Source: Candidatus Pacearchaeota archaeon (GTDB lineage Archaea > Nanobdellota > Nanobdellia > Pacearchaeales > GW2011-AR1). Taken from it: a stretch of DNA of 21,122 nt. Shown piece by piece: positions 7,755-13,390 of the stretch. The number at the start of each line of letters is the position of its first letter. The first letter of the stretch is position 1. The stretch covers positions 1 through 21,122 of the forward strand of contig NZCQ01000055.1 of assembly GCA_002688335.1 (NCBI GenBank), read 5' to 3'. The position numbers and the translations under genes were made by a program. The notes under the pieces are model-generated. The model searched no databases, was not told the origin of the DNA, and saw only the letters and a list, made by a program, of their open reading frames with translations.

Positions 7755-7898
7755 ATGGGGTTTGTTTGTAAGAACTGTAACTTTAGGACTAACAAGAATC
7801 CCAGAGTCTGTTCTTATTGTGGTAGGGAAGATAGTGTTGAAGAGGAGAGAGATGCTTCAGGATTAATAGAGGATATTGATAGATTGTTATATGGTTGA
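7755..7898 (+). CDS. Small zinc-ribbon protein, 47 residues
   Basis: A 47-residue protein with two cysteine pairs in the first half, CKNC (5-8) and CSYC (19-22), spaced as in a zinc ribbon, followed by an acidic helical tail ending DIDRLLYG. The ATG at 7755 is preferred over an upstream in-frame TTG inside purM because the Cys pairs start directly after it and a TATA box sits at leaderless distance. No known function can be named. Its position immediately before the glycosyltransferase pair might be functional or incidental. Related mini-ribbons are common in archaea and often act in RNA or protein binding (general knowledge, not shown here). Confidence 0.75.
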   Translation: MGFVCKNCNFRTNKNPRVCSYCGREDSVEEERDASGLIEDIDRLLYG

Positions 7899-7910
7899 GA
7901 GGGGAATTAA

Positions 7911-7918
7911 TTTTTAAA
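7911..7918 (+). promoter_or_regulatory. Promoter of the GlcNAc-1-phosphate transferase gene
   Basis: TTTTTAAA at 7911-7918 lies 22-29 bases before the ATG at 7940, with no Shine-Dalgarno sequence in between. It probably drives the two-gene unit 7940-9914. Confidence 0.5.
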
Positions 7919-7939
7919 CCCTTAAATTCTTTATAATTC

Positions 7940-8953
7940 ATGGAAAATTTATTGTTTGTGTCTATATTGACTAGCTTTTTTTTGACTGCATATGTTTTGC
8001 CAAAATGGATTAAGAAATGCAGGGAGGTTGGATTCTTGTGGGGAGATATGAATAAGATTAATAAAGTAAAGAACGTGGCTGCCTCTGGAGGAGTTATTGT
8101 TGTCCTTTCCTTTGTTCTGGGAGTTTTGAGTTATATTGCAATTAAAACGTTTTTTCTAGGGGGAAACGGAGAAATTACGCAAATATTTGCATTGCTTAGC
8201 TCCATACTTATTTTGGGATTGGTTGGATTTGTCGATGATGTATTAGGGTGGACTCATAAAGGACTGTCCATTAGATTTAGATTGTTTTTAGCATTTGCTG
8301 CATCTATTCCGTTAGTTGTTTTAAATGTTGGTACAAGGATAATTGCAGTACCATTTTTTGGTATTGTGGATTTTGGGATTTATTACCCTCTAATAATTAT
8401 CCCTATTGGAATTGTTGGAGCTACGACCACTTTTAACTTTTTGGCTGGGTTTAACGGATTGGAGGCGGGACAAGGGATCATTATCTTGAGCTTTTTGAGT
8501 TTTATAAGCTATCTAACGGGGAGTAGTTGGTTGAGTGTTGTTGGATTGTGCATGATTGCTAGCCTAATAGTCTTTTATGTCTACAATAAATGTCCTGCAA
8601 AAGTTTTTCCGGGAGATGTTCTGACTTATTCTATTGGAGCATTGATTGCTGTTATGGCCATATTAGGTAATTTTGAGAAAATTGCAGTGTTTGTTTTTAT
8701 TCCTTATATCATGGAGGCCATATTAAAGATTAGAGGAAAGCTAGTAAAGGCCTCTTTTGGAAAGGTTAATGATGAAGGATATCTTGAGGTTCCATATGAT
8801 AAATTTTATGGACTAACTCATTTAAGCATATTTATCTTAAAAAAATTTAAGAGACAAGTTAAGGAAAACGATGTTGTTTACTTAATATTTGGATTTCAAA
8901 TTGCTATCTGTTTGTTAGCTTTAATTATATTTAGGGAGGGAATATTCTTGTAA
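7940..8953 (+). CDS. UDP-GlcNAc:polyprenyl-phosphate GlcNAc-1-P transferase (Alg7/WecA/MraY superfamily)
   Basis: A 337-residue polytopic membrane enzyme of glycosyltransferase family 4 in the Pfam sense, transferring a sugar-1-phosphate (probably GlcNAc-1-P) from a UDP-sugar to a lipid phosphate on the cytosolic face. Conserved sites are visible: the KNVAASGG loop (44-51), the catalytic/metal-binding pair in GFVDDVLG (96-103), NFLAGFNGLEAGQG (166-179), which resembles the eukaryotic Alg7/DPAGT1 version rather than bacterial NFxDGxxGL, VFPGDVLTY (222-230), and the cytosolic loop KASFGKVNDEGYLEVPYDKFYGLTH before the last segments. It is followed after one base by a UPF0104 protein, suggesting a lipid-linked glycan pathway. 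Sugar specificity is inferred. The Asp usual after NF is replaced, as in eukaryotic and archaeal homologues. Confidence 0.9.
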   Translation: MENLLFVSILTSFFLTAYVLPKWIKKCREVGFLWGDMNKINKVKNVAASGGVIVVLSFVLGVLSYIAIKTFFLGGNGEITQIFALLSSILILGLVGFVDDVLGWTHKGLSIRFRLFLAFAASIPLVVLNVGTRIIAVPFFGIVDFGIYYPLIIIPIGIVGATTTFNFLAGFNGLEAGQGIIILSFLSFISYLTGSSWLSVVGLCMIASLIVFYVYNKCPAKVFPGDVLTYSIGALIAVMAILGNFEKIAVFVFIPYIMEAILKIRGKLVKASFGKVNDEGYLEVPYDKFYGLTHLSIFILKKFKRQVKENDVVYLIFGFQIAICLLALIIFREGIFL

Positions 8954-8954
8954 G

Positions 8955-9914
8955 ATGAATGAATTAATGAAAACTTGGAAAAGGTATTTGCCAATCATTG
9001 GAATAGCACTATTTGTTTATATTTTATTTAAGCTAGATGTGAAAAGTATTCTTCTTGAGATGAGAGAGGCTAGCATTTATTGGCTATTTATTGCTGTATT
9101 GTTTATTTTTGTTATGCTTATTATTCAGACTTTTAAGTGGTATATCGTTGCTCTTTTTCAAGGGATTAAAATTAATTTTAAAGATGCGTTGAAGATAAAT
9201 GTTATAAGTAATTTTTATGGATTTGTGACTCCTTCAAAATTGGGAGGGGTTGTTAGAGCTGAATATCTTAAGAAATCTGATGAGAATAATAATATTGGAA
9301 AGGGCTTGTTTAACTTTACAATAGATAAAGTTCTAGACTTGAGCTCTATTGTATTTATGGCTATCTTATTTTCTTTTGTTTTCAAGGATAAGTTGGAATT
9401 ACCGATTACTTTTTTCAGCGCTTTATTTTTATTGTTTGTTTTATCAACATTATTTTTTATCAATAAAGATAGGAGCAAATATGTTCTGAAGTTCTTATAT
9501 ACTAAGATAATTGGAAGAAAGATCAAGGATAGTGCTCGGCTGACTTTTGATTCATTTTACGACAACATACCCAAGAAAAGATATTTTGTTCTGTTTTTCC
9601 TGTTGAACATTCTCAGTTGGGTTTCTATTTATCTGATTCTTTATTTTATCGGATTGTCTTTAGGGATTGATTTGGGATTTACTTATTATTTGGCCATTCT
9701 CCCTATCGGTACGTTGGTTGCTATGATTCCCATAAGTATAAGTGGATTGGGAACTAGAGAGGCTACAATGATAAGCCTATTTGCATTGTTCGGTGCAGAG
9801 GCATCAAAGGTATTTTCTATGTCAATAATAAATATCTTGTTGGTGGGAATAATTCCCTCACTTGTGGGGATTTGGTTAATATGGAGAGATAAAAAGAATG
9901 AAAAAAAGGATTAA
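8955..9914 (+). CDS. UPF0104 / AglD-like (LPG synthase TM-domain family) membrane protein
   Basis: A 319-residue integral membrane protein with about seven or eight hydrophobic segments. It carries the family landmarks: YGFVTPSKLGGVVRAEYL (about 93-110), matching the TPGGxGGEA-type loop, and PISISGLGTREA (about 255-266) before the last two segments. This family includes the membrane half of lysylphosphatidylglycerol synthase, where it acts as a lipid flippase, and archaeal AglD, a dolichol-phosphate sugar protein of N-glycosylation. No soluble synthase or glycosyltransferase domain is attached. It starts one base after the preceding gene, so the two are surely co-expressed, and a flippase or glycan-lipid role fits the pairing (inference). 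The Lys-rich C-terminus would be cytosolic. Confidence 0.83.
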   Translation: MNELMKTWKRYLPIIGIALFVYILFKLDVKSILLEMREASIYWLFIAVLFIFVMLIIQTFKWYIVALFQGIKINFKDALKINVISNFYGFVTPSKLGGVVRAEYLKKSDENNNIGKGLFNFTIDKVLDLSSIVFMAILFSFVFKDKLELPITFFSALFLLFVLSTLFFINKDRSKYVLKFLYTKIIGRKIKDSARLTFDSFYDNIPKKRYFVLFFLLNILSWVSIYLILYFIGLSLGIDLGFTYYLAILPIGTLVAMIPISISGLGTREATMISLFALFGAEASKVFSMSIINILLVGIIPSLVGIWLIWRDKKNEKKD

Positions 9915-9925
9915 TTTTAAAAATA
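9914..9925 (+). promoter_or_regulatory. Promoter of the SLOG-like gene
   Basis: ATTTTAAAAATA at 9914-9925 overlaps the last base of the upstream stop codon and ends 19 bases before the ATG at 9945, giving the usual leaderless geometry. Confidence 0.5.
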
Positions 9926-9944
9926 GTAATTTTCTTAAGATCCT

Positions 9945-10589
9945 ATGAGAGTTAGTTTAATTGGGCCTTCAGACATAGAATTCCATTATCATGAATTGTT
10001 GGGAGTTGGTGATGATAAGCTTAATTCTGAACTTGAGAGAATTGCAGGAGTTTTAGTTGATTCTGATGTTGAAGTTGAGTTTCTTCCAGATAAAGGAGTT
10101 TGTCTAGAAATCGCTAAATTGTACAAAAAGAAAAATGGAAAGAAGGTTATTGGTGCTGTTCCAAAATCTGATTCTACCTTTGGAATTGATCATTTAAAGC
10201 AATATATTGAAGAGCAAGTTGATGGAAAAAGATTAGTTGATGAGGTCATTGATTCTGGTGATTGGTTTAAACATGATATGATTAAAGGGTTGATGGGAAA
10301 TGCTGTTTTATATTTGGGATCTAGTCCTGGAACAGATGGAGAGAGGCACTATGCTGTTTACTTATATAAATTGTTGAATAGATTTAAGGAAGGGATTGAG
10401 GTCTCTAAGGAAAAGATTCATTCTGAGATCAGAGCTGGAAAGGACTATTCTATAATTGTATATTCTCCTTTTTTGATTGGTGGAAAGTTAAGTAAGGAGG
10501 ATGAAAAATATATGGAAAAGTTCGGTGTTAAACTTTATTATGTTAATTCTAGTGAGGGGTTGGGGGATGTTTTGAAAGAGTTTAAGTGA
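9945..10589 (+). CDS. Rossmann-like protein, possible SLOG superfamily
   Basis: A 214-residue soluble protein. It opens with a strand-loop MRVSLIGPSD and continues with a DVEVEFLPDKG strand, KKVIGAVPKSDSTFG (about 65-79) and, near 115-124, GNAVLYLGSS followed by PGTDGE, a layout reminiscent of the SLOG fold (LOG/TIGR00725-type nucleotide or nucleoside-binding Rossmann proteins). The classic LOG motif PGGxGTxxE is not clearly present; the nearest is GSSPGTDGE at 122-130. The second half has a strand YSIIVYSPFLIG and a C-terminal KLYYVNS strand. It has its own promoter and no informative neighbour. The SLOG assignment is tentative; a nucleoside deoxyribosyltransferase-like enzyme is an alternative. 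Confidence 0.55.
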   Translation: MRVSLIGPSDIEFHYHELLGVGDDKLNSELERIAGVLVDSDVEVEFLPDKGVCLEIAKLYKKKNGKKVIGAVPKSDSTFGIDHLKQYIEEQVDGKRLVDEVIDSGDWFKHDMIKGLMGNAVLYLGSSPGTDGERHYAVYLYKLLNRFKEGIEVSKEKIHSEIRAGKDYSIIVYSPFLIGGKLSKEDEKYMEKFGVKLYYVNSSEGLGDVLKEFK

Positions 10590-10604
10590 AAGAAATTAGT
10601 AAAT

Positions 10605-10727
10605 CTAGTTTGTCAGTTGTTCCTTAAATCGTGATGCCTTGAGAATCTCTATTGCTAGTATCTCTCCCCAATTATCAAATTCTAATTTGATATCTGGAGC
10701 TATCTCTTCAAAGCGATCTTCTAGATT
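10605..10727 (-). pseudogene. 5'-truncated DUF2283-like remnant
   Basis: On the minus strand, 40 sense codons from 10727 down to the TAG at 10605-10607 encode a convincing protein end: LEDRFEEIAPDIKLEFDNW, then GEILAIEILKASRFKEQLTN. The GEIxxIEILxAS signature is the C-terminal half of DUF2283 (typical form: vDYDexGevvGIEILdAS). An in-frame TAA directly precedes it, and no ATG, GTG or TTG occurs in the frame, so it has no usable start and lacks the DUF2283 N-terminus. DUF2283 proteins are often encoded next to DUF4258 proteins, and a DUF4258-like toxin lies two genes upstream on the same strand. It is best read as a decayed antitoxin or accessory gene left when the present antitoxin took over (inference). 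Confidence 0.65.
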
Positions 10728-10738
10728 TTAAATAATTC

Positions 10739-11077
10739 CTACTCTTGAGGTTCTATAACAATCTTGCTTCCGACCTTAGAGATAGCTATAGGGACGTTCT
10801 CATTTAAATTAAATTGTTTTTCTATATCTGAAGGGATTCTTAAAATTAAGCCCCCTCCGCTTTTGGATAAGTGTCTTTGAAGTTTTAATGGTTCGGGCCA
10901 TATCCCTATTCTCCTAGCTGCATTAATCGCTTTTTGTGTCTCATGTTCATAGGGAAATTCTTCCCCACATTTATTACACCTTTCTCCCTTTAACAACATA
11001 ACATGCCCCTCTATTTCTAACACTATATCTTCTACCCTTTCAAAGTTTCCTTCATTACAGATCTTACATTTTCTCAT
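10739..11077 (-). CDS. Antitoxin: YgiT/MqsA-type zinc ribbon fused to an AbrB domain
   Basis: A 112-residue two-domain protein. Residues 1-45 form a zinc ribbon with CKIC (4-7) and CNKC (34-37), the YgiT/MqsA arrangement, including the intervening LEIEGHVMLLKGERC strands that in MqsA occlude the toxin. Residues 68-112 are not the HTH of MqsA but an AbrB-like swapped hairpin: HLSKSGGGLILRIPSDIEKQ, then FNLNENVPIAISKVGSKIVIEP. The fusion thus swaps the DNA-binding half. Its ATG overlaps the stop of the upstream DUF4258-like gene by four bases, giving toxin-first order as in mqsRA. It is probably antitoxin and autorepressor of that pair. A short coding remnant follows 11 bases downstream. Confidence 0.82.
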   Translation of the reverse strand: MRKCKICNEGNFERVEDIVLEIEGHVMLLKGERCNKCGEEFPYEHETQKAINAARRIGIWPEPLKLQRHLSKSGGGLILRIPSDIEKQFNLNENVPIAISKVGSKIVIEPQE

Positions 11078-11316
11078 CTTCCTTCCGCACCAGTTATTAT
11101 GAATATTTCTTTACATTCTTCATCTTTAATGAATATAATTTTTCTACTTTTTCCCTTTTCTCTCGTGTATGATTCATATTTTTCCCTACCAACCTTATCT
11201 ACCTTATACGAATCTTCTAAAGCTTTTTTTATCGAAAATATATCCCAGTTCCATTTTCTCATCCATGTTGATATAAAATGTTTACTTGGGCGAATCTTAT
11301 ACCCATTAACGTCCAT
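11074..11316 (-). CDS. DUF4258-like toxin of a type II toxin-antitoxin pair
   Basis: An 80-residue protein that follows the DUF4258 / MqsR-like layout: SKHFISTWMRKW at about 11-22 (helix with a His corresponding to the family HAxxRM helix), an acidic-basic helix KKALEDSYKV, then strands around KYESYTREKGKSRKIIFI and a final EIFIITGAEGR. Such proteins adopt a small RelE/BECR-like RNase fold and are paired with YgiT-type zinc-finger antitoxins. The start at 11316 is supported by AAGAGGTGA on the minus strand (+ positions 11324-11332) seven bases upstream. It overlaps the antitoxin ATG by four bases. Ribonuclease activity is inferred from family and pairing, not from a defined active site. Confidence 0.72.
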   Translation of the reverse strand: MDVNGYKIRPSKHFISTWMRKWNWDIFSIKKALEDSYKVDKVGREKYESYTREKGKSRKIIFIKDEECKEIFIITGAEGR

Positions 11317-11323
11317 ACATTTT

Positions 11324-11358
11324 CACCTCTTATTGTAATGTTTTTGTTATATATAAAA
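11324..11358 (-). promoter_or_regulatory. Promoter and Shine-Dalgarno of the DUF4258/zinc-ribbon pair
   Basis: Read on the minus strand, TTTTATATATAA (+ 11347-11358) is a TATA-like box about 31-42 bases before the ATG at 11316, and AAGAGGTGA (+ 11324-11332) is a Shine-Dalgarno sequence. This is one of only two genes in the window with a clear leader and ribosome site; the other is the SpoIIM-like gene. Confidence 0.6.
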
Positions 11359-11377
11359 TTATCGTAAAACAGAGTAG

Positions 11378-12778
11378 TTAATGAGTTGCAAAATTTAAAA
11401 CTTGCATTCCGCCTTTGATTATTAATTTAACGTCCTTAAAAGACCTTATTCTAAAAAATCTTCTTAGAGCGAATGAGGGCCTTAAATAGAATTTTCTATA
11501 TGCTTTTTTCTGCATTGTGCTCATAAGTTTGGGGTTTATATCTCCATGGACAAATGCTCCATCAGAGTATGCGGTATAGCCCTCCCATCCTACGTCAATG
11601 AATTTTCCTTCTCTTTTAATAATATCATAGTATTCTGTCCCAGGCATTGGAATGCATATATGGAATGTTGCAGTGTCTAAAGGAAGAGATTTTGCAAAAT
11701 CAATTGTTTCTTGCATTGTTTCTTTATTTTCTCCTAAGTTTCCGAAGATAAATAATCCTCGAGTTTCTATTCCAACTTGAGAACACCACCTTACCGCATT
11801 TCTTATATCTTCTAGCTTTTCTGCTTTTCTCATCTTGTTCAATATTTCTTGATTGCCAGATTCTATTCCTAAGGATAACATGTAACAGCCAGCCTTCTTC
11901 ATGGCCTTAAGCATTGGCAGGGTTAATTTATCGCACCTTACTCCGTTTGCTACTTTCCATATGACTTCTTTATTTAATCCGGTCTTCACCATTAAATTGC
12001 AGAATTCAAAAACCCTATCTGCATGGAAAGTGAAATTATCATCTTGGAAATCTATCTCTTTTGTCCCATAATTATCCACTAAGTATTTTATTTCTTTAAT
12101 TAAACTTTGAGCGCTCCTTACCCTTAATTTTCTTCCAGAGGTTATGAAATCAGAGCAAAAGGTGCATCGATAGGGGCAGCCACGTCCGCTTACTATATAA
12201 TCAATAGGAGAGGCTCTTGCTTCAAAGCTGAAATATTTATGCATCGGTAAAAGGTCTCTTGCTGGAAAAGGCATTGAATCAAGATCTTCTATGAATTGTG
12301 AATCAATGTTATGTATGACCTCTCCATTTTCCCAATATGTTAAGCCCTTGATATCCTTTAATGGCTTTCCATCTAATAACTCTACAACTGTTTCTTCTCC
12401 TTCTCTTCTGATTAGATAATCTATTTTTGGATGATCTTTCATTACTTCTAATGGCATGGAGCTTGCATGAATGCCTCCAAGGATTATCTTTGTATTTTTT
12501 GGACATAAATCAATTAACCTGTCCACTTCATTCATCATACTTGAAGAAGCTGTTAGAGCTAGATAATCTGGATTGTACTTTTCGATTTCTTCCTTTATTT
12601 GTTCATGTGATAAATTGTGAGCATTTGCCTCTAAGATTTTTACTTCGTATCCATGTTCTCTAACAACCGCTGCAATATATGCTAGTCCTAATGGAGGATA
12701 TATCGGAGTTGCTTGTTCACTACCTGCATAGGAATAGACAGTACGATAATTTGGTTGTATTAACAATAGTTTAGTCAT
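11378..12778 (-). CDS. B12-binding-type radical SAM protein (paralogue 1)
   Basis: A 466-residue enzyme with an N-terminal B12-binding-like Rossmann domain (about 1-150: KLLLIQPN at the first strand, PPLGLAYIAAVVREHGYEV, GGIHASSMP) and a radical SAM domain carrying CPYRCTFC with Cys201, Cys205 and Cys208 for the 4Fe-4S cluster. DFQDDNFTF, ESGNQEILNKMRKAE and the PMPGTEYYD segment are typical of the BchE/HpnJ-like class B group. The DxHxxG cobalamin ligand motif is not seen, as in several members, so cobalamin binding is uncertain. The tail (about 400-466) is basic. Substrate unknown; related enzymes modify lipids, cofactors or tetrapyrroles. A full-length paralogue lies at 17626-19032. It begins 47 bases downstream of the hicA stop and has its own promoter copy. 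Confidence 0.88.
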   Translation of the reverse strand: MTKLLLIQPNYRTVYSYAGSEQATPIYPPLGLAYIAAVVREHGYEVKILEANAHNLSHEQIKEEIEKYNPDYLALTASSSMMNEVDRLIDLCPKNTKIILGGIHASSMPLEVMKDHPKIDYLIRREGEETVVELLDGKPLKDIKGLTYWENGEVIHNIDSQFIEDLDSMPFPARDLLPMHKYFSFEARASPIDYIVSGRGCPYRCTFCSDFITSGRKLRVRSAQSLIKEIKYLVDNYGTKEIDFQDDNFTFHADRVFEFCNLMVKTGLNKEVIWKVANGVRCDKLTLPMLKAMKKAGCYMLSLGIESGNQEILNKMRKAEKLEDIRNAVRWCSQVGIETRGLFIFGNLGENKETMQETIDFAKSLPLDTATFHICIPMPGTEYYDIIKREGKFIDVGWEGYTAYSDGAFVHGDINPKLMSTMQKKAYRKFYLRPSFALRRFFRIRSFKDVKLIIKGGMQVLNFATH

Positions 12779-12806
12779 TTTCTTTTTTTGAGAAATGGAG
12801 AGATTG

Positions 12807-12826
12807 TTTAAATATATTTTGGTGAT
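12807..12826 (-). promoter_or_regulatory. Promoter of radical SAM paralogue 1 (repeat copy A)
   Basis: On the minus strand this 20-base element contains TATATTTAAA with upstream ACCAAAA, which could serve as a BRE. It lies 28 bases before the ATG at 12778, and its upstream end reaches the last base of the hicA stop codon. It is identical over 20 bases to the element at 13305-13324 before hicB. Confidence 0.65.
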
Positions 12827-13044
12827 TAATAAAATTCTTCCTTAGGAATTCTTGTTTGTTTCATTATATATTTTAAAACAAAAACGGTAACTGTGTTTCC
12901 ATGAGGAACCCAAGTGGTTAAAACTTCTCCTGAAGAAAGAGTTTTCTTGAAAGTAGTATGTTTTCTGGATCTAACTTTTTTAAATCCATAATTTTCTAAT
13001 ATTCTGATTACCTTTCCTGTGTCAAGTGGTTTGAGTCTGCCCAT
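12826..13044 (-). CDS. hicA: HicA-type mRNA interferase toxin
   Basis: A 72-residue dsRBD-like toxin. The N-terminal KPLDTGKVIRILENYGFKKVRSRKH (5-29) is the HicA signature, ending in the catalytic-position His29 (usually in GSH, here RKH). It is followed by TFKK strands, VPHGN (47-51), where the family has a short VPxHGN motif, and the closing helix LKYIMKQTRIPKEEF. Known HicA proteins cleave mRNA in a translation-independent way and are blocked by HicB. Its ATG lies inside the upstream hicB, overlapping by 37 bases, so translation is probably coupled. An insertion in the strand pair makes it slightly longer than the commonest 60-residue forms. Confidence 0.85.
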   Translation of the reverse strand: MGRLKPLDTGKVIRILENYGFKKVRSRKHTTFKKTLSSGEVLTTWVPHGNTVTVFVLKYIMKQTRIPKEEFY

Positions 13045-13283
13045 TTATTCCTCTCTTTTGGAATCTCTACTTTTAGGAAAGAAAGGGAAGTTAATTTAGA
13101 TTCTATTTCCGGATTAATTGTATCTTCGTCTTCTAAATATTCTCCAATAAGATCTTCCATATTTTCTCTTACTTCTTGCTCTGTTTTGCCTTGCGTTGCA
13201 ATATCTAATTGAGGACATGAAGCAACAAACCATTCTCCTTCTTTCATAGTTATTATAGGCAAAGATATTTGTGTGTTTTCCAT
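13008..13283 (-). CDS. hicB: HicB-type antitoxin
   Basis: A 91-residue partner of HicA. The partial RNase H-like HicB fold is evident: ISLPIITMKEGEWFVASCPQ, followed by LDIATQGKTEQEVRENMEDL and IGEYLEDE (about 6-53), matching the family pattern GxyvAxcPeLdiatqGkTeeEA. The C-terminal 35 residues show no ribbon-helix-helix or HTH that can be recognised, so DNA binding, if any, is by another means. It precedes hicA, the usual order for HicB-first archaeal operons, and shares a 20-base promoter element with the downstream radical SAM gene. Confidence 0.83.
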   Translation of the reverse strand: MENTQISLPIITMKEGEWFVASCPQLDIATQGKTEQEVRENMEDLIGEYLEDEDTINPEIESKLTSLSFLKVEIPKERNKWADSNHLTQER

Positions 13284-13304
13284 AGCGAATCATAGATGGA
13301 ATTC

Positions 13305-13324
13305 TTTAAATATATTTTGGTGAT
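13305..13324 (-). promoter_or_regulatory. hicBA promoter (repeat copy B)
   Basis: Minus-strand TATA-like TATATTTAAA with upstream ACCAAAA, 21 bases before the hicB ATG at 13283. It is identical to the 20 bases at 12807-12826. It shares the 107-base divergent intergenic region with the plus-strand promoter of the gene at 13391. Confidence 0.65.
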
Positions 13325-13361
13325 GGAAATAATCTTCTTCAAATAATAAACCACGATAATG

Positions 13362-13369
13362 CTTAAAAA
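13362..13369 (+). promoter_or_regulatory. Promoter of the unknown gene at 13391
   Basis: CTTAAAAA at 13362-13369 lies 21-28 bases before the ATG at 13391, divergent from the hicBA promoter. Confidence 0.45.
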
Positions 13370-13390
13370 CTTAATAAAATAATATTAATC

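Noticed and set aside
7448..7795. 115-residue minus-strand frame opposite purM and the zinc ribbon
   Set aside because: It lies antisense to strongly conserved coding sequence, has low-complexity Ile/Phe/Asn-rich translation and no promoter.
10673..10692. 9-base inverted repeat (TATCAAATT/AATTTGATA) as a terminator
   Set aside because: It lies within the DUF2283 remnant, has a two-base spacer too short for a hairpin loop and no T tract; probably incidental.
11099..11338. 79-residue plus-strand frame opposite the DUF4258-like toxin
   Set aside because: It mirrors the toxin gene, and the minus strand has a Shine-Dalgarno, TATA box and coupled antitoxin.
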